Assembly (NCBI GenBank): GCA_023404345.1
Contig: JAEYCB010000031.1
Coordinates: 6,219-70,218 of the forward strand
Source of the DNA: Bacillota bacterium
Lineage (GTDB): Bacteria > Bacillota > Clostridia > Christensenellales > Aristaeellaceae
Direction: 5' to 3'
Length of the DNA stretch: 64,000 nucleotides
Shown: piece after piece, positions 16,336-26,643 of the stretch
How positions within the stretch are numbered: position 1 is the first letter of the stretch
Layout of the letters: each line of letters opens with the position of its first letter
Translations under genes and position numbers: made by a program
Notes under the pieces: model-generated
The model's input: only the letters and a program-made list of their open reading frames with translations
What the model was told of the DNA's origin: nothing
The model's database searches: none

Positions 16336-18000
16336 TCAGATTTCCATAATGATCGGCAAAATCATGGGGTTGCGCTTGATCTTGTCGAAGATGTAGCGGT
16401 GCAGTTCGTCCTTGATGCGGTTTTTCATGTTCTGCCACTCGCTGCCGTCCACCTGGCCGTAGCTGAGGACAATATTGCGCGCAAGCTCGCGGCTGCATTC
16501 GATGATATCCTCGTTCTCACGCACGTAGACGAAGCCGCGGCTGATAATGTCCGGGCCGGACACCAGCGCGCCGCTGTCGCGGTCGATGGCCATGACCACA
16601 ATGATCAAGCCGTCCTGGCTAAGGTGCTTGCGGTCGCGCAGAACCACGTTCCCCACGTCGCCGATGCCCAGGCCGTCCACCAACACCCCGCCCGTGGGCA
16701 CCTCGCCCACGATGGCCAGACTGTCCTGACTCATCTCGATGACCTGACCGATTTCGGGGATGACGATGTTTTCAGAACGCGTACCCAGCGCCTCAGCCAA
16801 CTCCGCGTGCTGCCACAGCTTTGAATACTCGCCGTGGATGGGCAGGAAGTACTTGGGTTTAACCAGTGCGTGCAGCAGCTTGATTTCCTCTTGGCAGGCG
16901 TGGCCGGAGACGTGCACCTCGCCCAGCTGGCCGTAGATGACATTGGCCCCGCAGCGGTAGAGCTGGTTGATCACCCGCGCCACGGGCTTTTCGTTGCCGG
17001 GGATGGGATGGGCCGAGAGGATGACCATGTCGGTGGGGCGAATCTGGAGCTTGCGGTGCTCGCCGTAGGCCATGCGGGTGAGGCCCGCCATGGCCTCGCC
17101 CTGGCTGCCGGTGGTCACGACAAGGATCTCCTCGTCGGCGTAGTTTTCCAGATCATCGACGTCGATGAGGTTTTCTTCGGGAATGGAGAGCTCCCCGATG
17201 GACATGGCCACGCGCGTGACGTTGACCATGCTGCGGCCCACGAAGCACACCCGCCGCCCGAACATCGCCGCCGAATCCACCACCATCTGCACGCGGTGGA
17301 TGTTGGAGGCGAACATCGCCACGATCACGCGGCCCTTGGCCTGCTGGAACATGTCGATGAACGTCTGGCCGATCTTGGTTTCGCTCATGGTGTGGCCCTT
17401 GCGCTCGATGTTGGTCGATTCGCACAGGAACGCCAGCACGCCCTTCGTGCCAAGCTCGGCAAAGCTGGCCAGGTCCGTGACCTGCCCGTCAATGGGCGTG
17501 AAGTCCACTTTGAAGTCGCCGCTGAACACCACCGTGCCCGCCGGGCAGGTAATCGCCAGCGCCACCGCGCCCGCGATGGAGTGGTTGACGTGGATAAAGC
17601 GCACCTGGAAGCAGCCCAGACGGATTTCATCGCCCGGACGCACCACATTGAGCGGCACGCCTGCGATACGGTGCTCCTTGAGCTTGAGGTCCACCAGCGC
17701 AAGCGTCAGCTTCGTGCCGTACAGGGGCATGGGCACCTGACGCAGCACATAGGGTGTAGCGCCGATATGGTCCTCGTGGCCGTGGGTGAGCAGCATGCCG
17801 CGGATGCGCTCGCAGTTTTTGATGAGATAGGTCACGTCCGGGATGACAAGATCCACACCCAGCATGTCTTCCTTGGGGAAGATGGACCCGCAGTCCACCA
17901 CCACCATATCCTCGCCGTATTCAACGACGGTGATGTTCTTGCCAAATTCATCCACACCGCCCAGTGGGATAATACGAATTTTCTGTTCGCTCTCTGCCAT
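16336..18000 (-). CDS. rnj: Ribonuclease J
   Basis: 554 residues; the ATG at 18000 has AAAGGAGG 9 bp upstream. It has a metallo-beta-lactamase domain with HGHEDHIG (residues 73-80), a beta-CASP domain, and a C-terminal domain with VSGHACQEEIKLLHALVKPKYFLPIHGEY. RNase J is the 5'-3' exo- and endoribonuclease of mRNA decay and rRNA maturation in Firmicutes; paralogues J1 and J2 cannot be told apart here. It has a long leader (about 215 nt) if transcription starts at the TATACT box at 18226-18221. Confidence 0.93.
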   Translation of the reverse strand: MAESEQKIRIIPLGGVDEFGKNITVVEYGEDMVVVDCGSIFPKEDMLGVDLVIPDVTYLIKNCERIRGMLLTHGHEDHIGATPYVLRQVPMPLYGTKLTLALVDLKLKEHRIAGVPLNVVRPGDEIRLGCFQVRFIHVNHSIAGAVALAITCPAGTVVFSGDFKVDFTPIDGQVTDLASFAELGTKGVLAFLCESTNIERKGHTMSETKIGQTFIDMFQQAKGRVIVAMFASNIHRVQMVVDSAAMFGRRVCFVGRSMVNVTRVAMSIGELSIPEENLIDVDDLENYADEEILVVTTGSQGEAMAGLTRMAYGEHRKLQIRPTDMVILSAHPIPGNEKPVARVINQLYRCGANVIYGQLGEVHVSGHACQEEIKLLHALVKPKYFLPIHGEYSKLWQHAELAEALGTRSENIVIPEIGQVIEMSQDSLAIVGEVPTGGVLVDGLGIGDVGNVVLRDRKHLSQDGLIIVVMAIDRDSGALVSGPDIISRGFVYVRENEDIIECSRELARNIVLSYGQVDGSEWQNMKNRIKDELHRYIFDKIKRNPMILPIIMEI

Positions 18001-18377
18001 TGGAGCCTCCTTTTGCGCGGTGCACCGCGCCTGTGATGGGGTCCCTATCTGGAGGCGGACGCGCCGTTTGGCCGCCGCCCGCCTGATCGTACCGAAGGCA
18101 TAGTTCCGCGCGCACGCAAAAAACACGCCTAGAACCGCTTCTTTGCGGTTCACGCCGGAACCAATGTATGAAGGGGGCACGAGGTCCCCGTCAAAGCCCA
18201 CGAACCCTTATAACGCTGTTAGTATATCACAGAAAAAGCATTTTGAACAGCAAAAATGCACAGGATTTCTTCACAGACTTTGCGAAGGCTTTTTCGGGCG
18301 GGTTTACCGAAAAAAGCTTCAGAAAAGGCCACTTTGGCCATCTTTGTACCGGATGACGCAAAAAACAGCGGCGATGC
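18001..18377 (-). promoter_or_regulatory. RNase J upstream region: promoter and long 5' leader
   Basis: 377 bp without a credible gene. On the minus strand a TATACT box lies at 18226-18221 with only a weak -35. The transcript leader includes a hairpin, GAACCGC..GCGGTTC (18131-18150). RNase J mRNAs with long leaders may be autoregulated, but nothing here proves it. Confidence 0.4.
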
Positions 18378-18821
18378 TTACTTAGCACCGCCACAGCCAA
18401 TATCGTCGATATCTGGTTTGTCGGGATAGACAGCACACACGCGCGGCGTCCATTCCGGTCTCTGTCTCAGGCGAAGCTCCGCCACACGCAATGCGATGGC
18501 CGACAGGCTCAGGCCGATGGCACTGCCCAGCAGCGCCCACAGTTCCATTCCACCCGACAGGCTGTAACCCAGAAACAGGCCCAGCAGGAAACACGCCAGC
18601 GGCAGCGCGTAGGCGATGGCCGTCGCGCTCACAAACCGCCCGTCGGGCAGCTCCACCTTGACCCAGTCACCCACCGAGCAGTCGGCCTTTAAGCGGATGC
18701 TCCTGCTCTTGCCTCCGCCGCCGCACGCGCCGCACTTGGCGCACGCATCCGGCCGCATGTAGACGATGGTGGCTTCTCCGGTCGTTTTGTCGTATGCCTG
18801 TACCTGACCGAATTTAATCAT
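18378..18821 (-). CDS. RseC/MucC-like (SoxR-reducing system) membrane protein
   Basis: 147 residues; the ATG at 18821 has GGAGG upstream. The N-terminal soluble part (FGQVQAYDKTTGEATIVYM) holds CAKCGAC, a Cys cluster as in RseC, and LKADCSVGDWVKVELPDG. Two hydrophobic segments follow (about residues 70-90 and 95-115). RseC/RsxC-linked proteins act with Rnf/Rsx electron-transfer complexes; no rnf genes are in the window. The C-terminal tail ends DIDDIGCGGAK. The gene is divergent from rpoB and shares its upstream region. Confidence 0.75.
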   Translation of the reverse strand: MIKFGQVQAYDKTTGEATIVYMRPDACAKCGACGGGGKSRSIRLKADCSVGDWVKVELPDGRFVSATAIAYALPLACFLLGLFLGYSLSGGMELWALLGSAIGLSLSAIALRVAELRLRQRPEWTPRVCAVYPDKPDIDDIGCGGAK

Positions 18822-18894
18822 CTGTAGCACGCCTCCTGACGGCTCTGGAGCCATCTGAAAAAGTAAAAAACGGAACGAATTTTGCCCATGCGTA

Positions 18895-18923
18895 TTGACA
18901 CATGGGCTAAAAGGCGCTATAAT
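18895..18923 (+). promoter_or_regulatory. rpoB: Consensus sigma-A promoter of rpoBC
   Basis: TTGACA (18895-18900), 17 bp, TATAAT (18918-18923): both hexamers are perfect. It leaves a 5' leader of about 155 nt before rpoB. Confidence 0.92.
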
Positions 18924-19084
18924 TTAAACTTGCATCAGTATCGTTACTGTGCGAAGCCGCGCCCGTCCGTTGTTGAGTATTGTACATGCCCCGGCGCAAA
19001 AATGCAACAGGAAATTTTTTGGCCGGGCAGGGCGGGGCATCGCAGCGGATACGTGTGCGAGGAACATAAGGGGTGATGGCATTT

Positions 19085-22000
19085 ATGGTGCATGAGGTTC
19101 AAATGGGGAAGCTGAGGAAGCGGCAGAGCTTCTCGCATATCGAAGAGATTCTGGACATGCCCGATCTCATCGAAGTGCAGAAAAACTCCTACCGTCGCTT
19201 TCTGGAAGTTGACATGCGCGAGGTGCTCGACGACGTTAGCCCGATTGTGGACTATACCGAGAACCTTTCGCTGGAGTTTGTGGACTATTCGCTGGACGAG
19301 CCCAAAAACAGCGTGGAGCGCTGCAAAGAGCGCGACATGACCTACGCCGCCCCGCTGAAGGTGTTTGTACGCCTGAAAAACCGCGAGACCGGCGAAATCA
19401 AGGAATCCGACGTATTCATGGGCGACTTCCCCCTCATGACCGAGCATGGCACCTTTATCATCAACGGCGCGGAACGTGTCATCGTCAGCCAACTGGTACG
19501 CTCCCCCGGCGTGTATTATGAAGATCAGATCGACAAAGCCGGCAAGCACCTGTTTTCCACCACGGTCATCCCCAACCGCGGGGCGTGGCTGGAGTACGAA
19601 ACCGATTCCAACGACGTTCTGTGGGTGCGTATCGACCGGGCACGCAAGCTGCCCATCACGCTGATTCTGCGTGCGCTGGGCTACGGCAGCGATCAGGAAA
19701 TCGTTGACCTTCTGGGCGAAGATGAGCGCCTGATGGCCACCATCCAGCGCGGCGACAACGCTCATAACCGCGACGAGGGCCTCATCGAAATCTACAAGCG
19801 TCAGAAGCCCGGCGAGCCGCCTACCCGCGAGAGTGCACAGAGCCTGTTTAACAGCCTGTTTTTTGATGCCAAGCGCTATGATCTCATGCGCGTAGGCCGC
19901 TACAAATTCAATAAAAAGCTGTCTCTGGCCACGCGTATTCAGGGTCAGGTAACACATACCGATATCGCTGACCCCCGCACCGGCGAGGTGCTGTTGCGCG
20001 CGGGTGAAACCATCAGCCGCGAAAAGGCCCGCGAGATCCAGAATGCCGGTGTCAACACCGTGGATGTGCGTCTGGACGGCGGCCGCGTACACCGCGTAGT
20101 GGGCAACCACTTTGTGGACGCCGCTCAGTACCTGCCCTTCGACCCCAAGGAGGTCGGCGTGCAGGAGCACGTGTTCTATCCTGTGCTGGTTGAGATTCTG
20201 GACGCCTGCGGTGATGACGAAAAGCTGCTGCGCGACACCGTGCGCGCCCGTGCCCATGACCTGGTGCCCAAGCACATCATCACCGAGGATATCGTGGCTT
20301 CCATCAGCTATCTGCTGGGCCTGCCGTGGGGCCTCGGATTTACCGACGACATCGACCATCTGGGCAATCGCCGCCTGCGTTCCGTGGGCGAGCTGCTCCA
20401 GAACCAGATCCGCATCGGCCTGAGCCGTCTGGAGCGCGTGGTGCGCGAGCGCATGGCCATTCAGGACGCCGACGAGGTGCGCCCGGGCGAGCTGATCAAC
20501 ATCCGCCCCGTGAGCGCGGCCATCAAGGAGTTCTTCGGCTCCTCGCAGCTGTCGCAGTTCATGGACCAGCCAAACCCGCTGGCAGAGCTGACCCACAAAC
20601 GCCGCCTGAGCGCCCTGGGTCCCGGCGGCCTCAACCGCGACCGCGCCTCCTTCGAGGTCCGCGACGTGCACTACAGCCACTATGCCCGCATCTGCCCCAT
20701 CGAGACGCCTGAAGGCCCCAACATCGGCCTGATCGGCTCGCTGGCCACCTATGCGCGCATCAATGAATACGGCTTTATCGAAGCTCCCTACCGCACCGTC
20801 GATCCCCAGACCCACTGCGTGACCGACAAGATCGTCTACATGACTGCCGACGAGGAGGACTTCTACAAGGTTGCCGAGGCCAACGAGCCGCTGAACGAAG
20901 ACGGTTCCTTCCAGAATGAATACGTCACCGTGCGCGACAAGGCCGAGATCATCCGCGTGCCGCGTGAGAACGTAGACCTCATCGACGTAAGCCCCCGGCA
21001 GATCGTATCCGTGGCCACGGCCATGATTCCCTTCCTTGAAAACGACGACGCCACCCGCGCCCTGATGGGCTCCAACATGCAGCGTCAGGCCGTGCCGCTG
21101 CTCGTGCCCGAAGCCCCCATCGTGGGCACCGGCATGGAGTACAAGGCCGCGCACGACTCCGGCGTGGTGGTGCTTTCCAAGCAGGACGGCGTGGTGGAGA
21201 AGGTCGCCGGCGACCGCATCGTGGTCAAGGACAATCTGGGCGAGCGCCACACCTACAAGCTCAGCAAGTTCGCCCGCTCCAACCAGGGCACCTGCATCAA
21301 CCAGCGTCCGCGCGTCAAAGCCGGTCAGGTCATCGAAAAGGGCGATCTGCTGGCTGATGGTCCCTCCACCGAGATGGGCGAAATCGGCCTGGGCCGCAAC
21401 GTCCTCATCGGCTTTATGACCTGGGAGGGCTACAACTACGAGGACGCCGTCCTCATCAGCGAAAAGCTGGTCAAAGAGGACGTATATACCTCCATTCACA
21501 TTGAAGAGTTTGAATCCGAAGCCCGCGAAACCAAGCTGGGACCGGAGGAGATCACCCGCGACATCCCCAACATCGGTGACGACGCCGTCAAGGATCTCGA
21601 CGAGGACGGCATCATCCGCATCGGCGCCGAGGTGCGTGCAGGCGATATTCTGGTCGGCAAGGTGACGCCCAAGGGCGAAACCGACCTCACCGCCGAGGAG
21701 CGCCTGCTTCGCGCCATCTTCGGTGAAAAGGCGCGCGAAGTGCGCGACACTTCCCTGCGCGTGCCCCACGGCGAGGGCGGCATCGTGGTGGATGTGAAGA
21801 TCTTCACCCGCGAGAACAAGGACGAGCTTTCTCCCGGCGTCAACGAGATGGTGCGCGTTTATATCGCCCAGAAGCGCAAGATCAGCGTGGGCGACAAGAT
21901 GGCCGGCCGTCACGGCAACAAGGGTGTTGTCAGCCGCATCCTGCGTGAAGAGGATATGCCCTTCATGCCCGACGGCACCCCCTTGCAGATCGTTCTCAAC

Positions 22001-22837
22001 CCGCTGGGCGTACCTTCCCGTATGAACCTGGGTCAGGTGCTGGAAGTGCACCTGGGCATGGCCGCCAAGGCCCTCGGCTGGCACGTGGCCACCCCCGTCT
22101 TTGACGGCGCGACCGAGGAGGACATCGAGGAGCTGCTGGTCAAGGCCGGAAAGCGCCCCGACGGCAAGACCATCCTCTACGATGGCCGCACCGGCGAACC
22201 CTTTGAAAACCCCGTCACGGTCGGCTACATGTACTTCCTCAAGCTCCACCATCTGGTGGACGACAAGATGCACGCCCGTTCCGTGGGTCCCTACTCGCTG
22301 GTGACGCAGCAGCCTCTGGGCGGCAAGGCCCAGTTCGGCGGCCAGCGCTTCGGTGAGATGGAGGTCTGGGCGCTGGAAGCCTACGGCGCCGCTAACACCC
22401 TGCAGGAAATCCTGACCGTGAAATCCGACGACATCGTGGGCCGTGTCAAGACCTACGAGGCCATCGTCAAAGGGACCAACATCCCCGCCCCCGGCGTGCC
22501 GGAGAGCTTCAAGGTGCTTATCAAGGAGCTCAAATCCCTCGCCCTGGACATCAAGGTGCTGGACCGCGACAAGAACGAAATCATCATCCGCGAGCTGGAC
22601 GACGACGATCTGGATATGGATACCTCGCCCTCTGCACGTCTGGACGAGGGTGGAGAAGAACCGGACCGTTCCACCGACGATTTGGACGACCAGCAGCCCG
22701 AAGTCAGCGAGGAAGATGTGGAGGTCGATTTCAGCATGGACGACGAGCTGGATGACTTCGACATGGACCTGGGCGACGACGACCTGGGCGCCATCGACCT
22801 GGACGATGAAGACGATAAGCCGGAGGACGATGAGTAA
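19085..22837 (+). CDS. rpoB: RNA polymerase beta subunit
   Basis: 1250 residues from the ATG at 19085 (MVHEVQMGKLRKRQSFSHIEEIL). GTG and ATG codons at 19073 and 19076 lie inside or too close to the AAGGGG ribosome binding site, so the third start is preferred. Conserved segments include GSSQLSQFMDQPNPLAELTH (rifampicin region), RDVHYSHYARICPIETPEGPNIGLIGSLA, and GDKMAGRHGNKGVVS. No large lineage insertion is visible. The last 80 or so residues form a strongly acidic tail rich in Asp and Glu. rpoB stands at the head of its own transcript with rpoC; rplJL genes do not precede it. Confidence 0.98.
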   Translation: MVHEVQMGKLRKRQSFSHIEEILDMPDLIEVQKNSYRRFLEVDMREVLDDVSPIVDYTENLSLEFVDYSLDEPKNSVERCKERDMTYAAPLKVFVRLKNRETGEIKESDVFMGDFPLMTEHGTFIINGAERVIVSQLVRSPGVYYEDQIDKAGKHLFSTTVIPNRGAWLEYETDSNDVLWVRIDRARKLPITLILRALGYGSDQEIVDLLGEDERLMATIQRGDNAHNRDEGLIEIYKRQKPGEPPTRESAQSLFNSLFFDAKRYDLMRVGRYKFNKKLSLATRIQGQVTHTDIADPRTGEVLLRAGETISREKAREIQNAGVNTVDVRLDGGRVHRVVGNHFVDAAQYLPFDPKEVGVQEHVFYPVLVEILDACGDDEKLLRDTVRARAHDLVPKHIITEDIVASISYLLGLPWGLGFTDDIDHLGNRRLRSVGELLQNQIRIGLSRLERVVRERMAIQDADEVRPGELINIRPVSAAIKEFFGSSQLSQFMDQPNPLAELTHKRRLSALGPGGLNRDRASFEVRDVHYSHYARICPIETPEGPNIGLIGSLATYARINEYGFIEAPYRTVDPQTHCVTDKIVYMTADEEDFYKVAEANEPLNEDGSFQNEYVTVRDKAEIIRVPRENVDLIDVSPRQIVSVATAMIPFLENDDATRALMGSNMQRQAVPLLVPEAPIVGTGMEYKAAHDSGVVVLSKQDGVVEKVAGDRIVVKDNLGERHTYKLSKFARSNQGTCINQRPRVKAGQVIEKGDLLADGPSTEMGEIGLGRNVLIGFMTWEGYNYEDAVLISEKLVKEDVYTSIHIEEFESEARETKLGPEEITRDIPNIGDDAVKDLDEDGIIRIGAEVRAGDILVGKVTPKGETDLTAEERLLRAIFGEKAREVRDTSLRVPHGEGGIVVDVKIFTRENKDELSPGVNEMVRVYIAQKRKISVGDKMAGRHGNKGVVSRILREEDMPFMPDGTPLQIVLNPLGVPSRMNLGQVLEVHLGMAAKALGWHVATPVFDGATEEDIEELLVKAGKRPDGKTILYDGRTGEPFENPVTVGYMYFLKLHHLVDDKMHARSVGPYSLVTQQPLGGKAQFGGQRFGEMEVWALEAYGAANTLQEILTVKSDDIVGRVKTYEAIVKGTNIPAPGVPESFKVLIKELKSLALDIKVLDRDKNEIIIRELDDDDLDMDTSPSARLDEGGEEPDRSTDDLDDQQPEVSEEDVEVDFSMDDELDDFDMDLGDDDLGAIDLDDEDDKPEDDE

Positions 22838-22876
22838 TCCGTTCCCGCCTGACAGACCGAAAGGGAGTGCCGCGTT

Positions 22877-25800
22877 TTGTTTGACCTGACAAACCTTGAT
22901 TCCATCCAGATCGGCATGGCTTCGACCGAGCAGATTCTGGAGTGGAGCTACGGCGAGGTAACCAAGCCTGAAACCATTAACTACCGCACCTTGAAGCCCG
23001 AGCGCGACGGCTTGTACTGCGAGCGCATCTTCGGACCTACCAAGGACTGGGAGTGCAACTGCGGCAAGTACAAGCGCATCAAGTTCAAGGACAAGAACAA
23101 GATCTGCGACAAGTGCGGCGTGCAGGTAACCCGTTCCAAGGTGCGCCGCGAGCGCATGGGCCATATCAAGCTGGCCGCGCCTGTAAGCCATATCTGGTAC
23201 TTCAAGGGCATTCCCAGCCGTATGGGTATGCTGCTTGACATCAGCCCCCGCACGCTGGAAAAGGTGCTCTACTTTGCCAACTTCATCGTGCTCGACCCTG
23301 GCGACCCCAACGAAACGGGCCTGAAAAAGTATGAGCTGATCACCGACGCCAAATACCGCGAGATCGAAGCCCGCTGCGGCGCGGGAAGCTTCCGTGCCGG
23401 CATGGGCGCCGAGGCCGTGAAGGAAATGCTGATGGAGCTGGATCTGGACGCCATCAGCGAGAAGTTGAAAAAGGAAATTGCAGAACTGGCCGAAAAGGAG
23501 CGAGACCGCGACACCGAGGGCCAGAAGCGCGCCCGCGCGGTGAAGCGTCTGGAGGTAGTGGAGGCATTCCGCCTGAGCCACAACAAGCCCGAGTGGATGA
23601 TTCTGGATGTGATCCCGGTCATGCCGCCGGACCTTCGCCCCATGGTGCAGCTGGACGGCGGACGCTTCGCCACCAGCGACCTAAACGATCTCTACCGCCG
23701 CGTGATCAACCGCAACAACCGCCTGAAGAGGCTCCTTGAGCTGGGTGCGCCGGACATCATCGTGCGCAACGAAAAGCGCATGCTGCAGGAGGCCGTGGAC
23801 GCCCTTATTGACAATGGCCGCCGCGGCCGCCCCGTGACCGGTCCCGGTAACCGCGCCCTGAAGTCCCTGTCCGACTTCCTGCGCGGCAAGCAGGGCCGCT
23901 TCCGCCAAAACCTGCTGGGCAAGCGCGTGGACTACTCCGGCCGCTCGGTTATCGTGGTTGGCCCTGAGCTCAAGCTCTATCAGTGCGGCCTGCCCAAGGA
24001 AATGGCCCTCGAATTGTTCAAGCCCTTCGTCATCGAGCGCTTGGTGACGCTCAAAAAGGCGCACCACGGCAAGAACGCCAAGCGCATGGTCGAAAAGGGC
24101 CGTCCCGAGGTGTGGGACATCCTCGAAGAAGTCATCAAGGAGCACCCGGTGCTGCTCAACCGCGCGCCTACGCTGCACCGTCTGGGCATTCAGGCCTTTG
24201 AGCCGATGCTGGTGGAAGGCAAGGCGCTCAAGCTCCATCCGCTGGTGTGTACTGCTTACAACGCCGACTTTGACGGCGACCAGATGGCCATTCACGTGCC
24301 GCTGTCGATGGAGGCGCAGGCCGAGGCCCGCTTCCTGATGCTGGCGCACAACAACATTTTGAAGCCTCAGGACGGCAAGCCCGTCATGTCGCCTTCGCAG
24401 GACATGGTCATCGGTTGCTATTACCTGACCATCGACCGGCCGGATGGCAAGGGCGCGGGCCGCGTGTTTACCAGCCCGGATGAAGCCATGATGGCCTACC
24501 AGCTGGGCGAGCTGAGCCTACAGGCCCCTATCAAGGTGCGCCTGGAGCGCGAGTTTAACGGCGAGAAGGGCCGCAAGATCATCGACTGCACGCTGGGCCT
24601 GCTGCTCTTCAATGAGGTCATTCCGCAGGACATCGGCCGCAAGCCCCGTACCTGCCTGGACGAGATGTTTGCGCTTGAAATCGACAGCCTGGTGGGCAAG
24701 AAGGAACTGGGCAAGATCGTCGACGAAGTGTACCTCAAGCACGGCATCCATGAAACGGCGCAAGTGCTGGACAATATCAAGAACCTCGGCTTCAAGTACT
24801 CCACCCGCGGCGCAGTCACGGTGTCGGTCAGCGACATCATTGTGCCGCCTGAAAAGAGCCAGATCCTTAAGGAAGCCGATGAACAGGTGGCCGAGATCAA
24901 CGGCCTGTATCGCATGGGTATGCTCTCTGAGGACGAGCGCTACGCCAAAGTCGTCGATATCTGGAACGCCACCACCGCCAACCTGCGTGGTCGCATTTTG
25001 CCGGGGCTTGACAAGTTTAACCCCATCCGCATGATGACCGATTCCGGCGCCCGTGGTAGCGCGGCACAGGTCAGCCAGCTGGCCGGCATGCGCGGCCTGA
25101 TGGCCTCCCCCAGCGGCAAAACCCTTGAGTTGCCCATCCGCGCCAACTTCCGCGAGGGCCTGAAGGTATTGGAATTCTTCCTGAGCAGCCACGGCAGCCG
25201 TAAATCTCTGGCTGATACCGCGCTTCGTACGGCTGACTCTGGTTACCTGACCCGCCGTCTGGTGGACGTGTCGCAGGAGGTCATCGTGCGCGAGCCCGAC
25301 TGCTTCGCTGCCCGCGGCGAAAAGGTCCGCGGAATCACCGTGCAGGAGATCACCATCGGCAATCAGGTCATCGAAAGCCTTGAAGACCGCCTGCTGGGCC
25401 GCGTGGCCGCCGAGGACATCGTCGATCCCGCCACGGGCGAGATCATCGTGGCGCTCAACGAAACCATCACCAACGATCAGGCCAAGTCCATCGCCCGCGC
25501 GGGCATCAAAAAGGCCCAGGTGCGCAGCGTCCTTACCTGCCGCAATGAAACCGGCGTGTGCGCCCGCTGCTACGGCGCCAACCTTGCCACCGGCGGCGCC
25601 GTCGATGTGGGCGAGGCCGTGGGCATCATCGCCGCGCAGGCCATCGGCGAGCCTGGTACGCAGCTGACAATGCGTACCTTCCACACCGGCGGTATCGCCA
25701 GCGGCGATGACATCACGCAGGGTCTTCCCCGCGTCGAAGAGCTCTTCGAGGCCCGCAAGCCCAAGCGCGATGCCATCCTTACCGAGATCAGCGGCCGCGT

Positions 25801-26440
25801 GAGCCTGGGTGAAAACAAGAAGAAACGCGAGGTCACCGTGGTCAGCGAGGAGGACCCCTCCGAAACCAAGGTGTACCAGATCAACTACGGCAGCCGCCTC
25901 AAGGTGCAGGACGGCCAGCATGTGGAGGCCGGCGCGGAGCTGATCGAAGGCTCCATCAACCCCCACGATCTGCTGCGCATTCTGGGCGTAAAGGCCGTGC
26001 AGGACTATCTGCTGCGCGAGGTTTTGAGCGTATACCGCCAGCAGGGCGTTAATATCTCTGATAAGCACATCGAGATCATCGTCAAGCAGATGCTGCGCAA
26101 GGTGCGCGTGGAGGACAGCGGCAATACGCTCCTTCTGCCCGGCTCCCTCGTGGACATCTACCGCTTTGAGGAAGCCAACCGCCAGACCATCGAAAACGGT
26201 GGCCGTCCCGCTATCGCCAAGCGCGTGCTGTTGGGCATTACCAAGGCCAGCCTCGCCACCGAAAGCTTCCTGTCTGCCGCCTCCTTCCAGGAAACTACCC
26301 GCGTGCTCACCGATGCCGCTATCAAGGGCAAGGTGGACCCGTTGCTGGGCCTGAAGGAGAACGTCATCATCGGCAAGCTGATTCCGGCCGGTACCGGTAT
26401 GAGAAGATACAAGGATATCGAGCTGGTGGAGAACTTCTAA
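22877..26440 (+). CDS. rpoC: RNA polymerase beta' subunit
   Basis: 1187 residues, TTG start with AAAGGGAG upstream, 39 bp after rpoB. The N-terminal zinc ribbon has Cys pairs in CNCGKYKR and CDKCG; the catalytic Mg-binding loop NADFDGDQM is near residue 460; the second zinc site includes CRNETGVCARCYG. The C-terminus ends with the conserved KLIPAGTGM. Length is usual for Clostridia. A strong terminator follows. Confidence 0.98.
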   Translation: MFDLTNLDSIQIGMASTEQILEWSYGEVTKPETINYRTLKPERDGLYCERIFGPTKDWECNCGKYKRIKFKDKNKICDKCGVQVTRSKVRRERMGHIKLAAPVSHIWYFKGIPSRMGMLLDISPRTLEKVLYFANFIVLDPGDPNETGLKKYELITDAKYREIEARCGAGSFRAGMGAEAVKEMLMELDLDAISEKLKKEIAELAEKERDRDTEGQKRARAVKRLEVVEAFRLSHNKPEWMILDVIPVMPPDLRPMVQLDGGRFATSDLNDLYRRVINRNNRLKRLLELGAPDIIVRNEKRMLQEAVDALIDNGRRGRPVTGPGNRALKSLSDFLRGKQGRFRQNLLGKRVDYSGRSVIVVGPELKLYQCGLPKEMALELFKPFVIERLVTLKKAHHGKNAKRMVEKGRPEVWDILEEVIKEHPVLLNRAPTLHRLGIQAFEPMLVEGKALKLHPLVCTAYNADFDGDQMAIHVPLSMEAQAEARFLMLAHNNILKPQDGKPVMSPSQDMVIGCYYLTIDRPDGKGAGRVFTSPDEAMMAYQLGELSLQAPIKVRLEREFNGEKGRKIIDCTLGLLLFNEVIPQDIGRKPRTCLDEMFALEIDSLVGKKELGKIVDEVYLKHGIHETAQVLDNIKNLGFKYSTRGAVTVSVSDIIVPPEKSQILKEADEQVAEINGLYRMGMLSEDERYAKVVDIWNATTANLRGRILPGLDKFNPIRMMTDSGARGSAAQVSQLAGMRGLMASPSGKTLELPIRANFREGLKVLEFFLSSHGSRKSLADTALRTADSGYLTRRLVDVSQEVIVREPDCFAARGEKVRGITVQEITIGNQVIESLEDRLLGRVAAEDIVDPATGEIIVALNETITNDQAKSIARAGIKKAQVRSVLTCRNETGVCARCYGANLATGGAVDVGEAVGIIAAQAIGEPGTQLTMRTFHTGGIASGDDITQGLPRVEELFEARKPKRDAILTEISGRVSLGENKKKREVTVVSEEDPSETKVYQINYGSRLKVQDGQHVEAGAELIEGSINPHDLLRILGVKAVQDYLLREVLSVYRQQGVNISDKHIEIIVKQMLRKVRVEDSGNTLLLPGSLVDIYRFEEANRQTIENGGRPAIAKRVLLGITKASLATESFLSAASFQETTRVLTDAAIKGKVDPLLGLKENVIIGKLIPAGTGMRRYKDIELVENF

Positions 26441-26456
26441 GGAATATGCAGATATA

Positions 26457-26496
26457 CCCCGCTCCTTCCATATGGAGGGGACGGGGTTTTTGCTGT
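26457..26496 (+). terminator. Rho-independent terminator of rpoBC
   Basis: CCCCGCTCCTTCCATATGG pairs with a downstream GC-rich arm ending GGACGGGG, followed by TTTTTG, 17 bp after the rpoC stop. Confidence 0.85.
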
Positions 26497-26552
26497 GCAA
26501 GGGATTTTACCGGGTTGACGGAAAGGCCAAAGGCCCATAGTGCCCTTTTTTC

Positions 26553-26582
26553 TTGTGCAAAAACGGGGTTTCATGCTATAAT
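26553..26582 (+). promoter_or_regulatory. Promoter of topoisomerase operon
   Basis: TTGTGC (26553-26558), 18 bp, TATAAT (26577-26582) preceded by TGC (extended -10), about 60 bp upstream of the TTG start. Confidence 0.7.
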
Positions 26583-26643
26583 AAAGTGTTGCGTTGCATG
26601 CCTTTTAGCATGTGTATGCCAATCCATCGAGGAGTGAAAAGCA

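Noticed and set aside
18944..23581. 1545-codon open frame on the minus strand across rpoB and the start of rpoC
   Set aside because: It is antisense to two certain genes, its translation is low-complexity (His, Val, Leu, Ala rich) and it results from GC-rich codon bias.
24518..26500. 660-codon minus-strand frame across rpoC
   Set aside because: Shadow of rpoC with no family likeness and no ribosome binding site.
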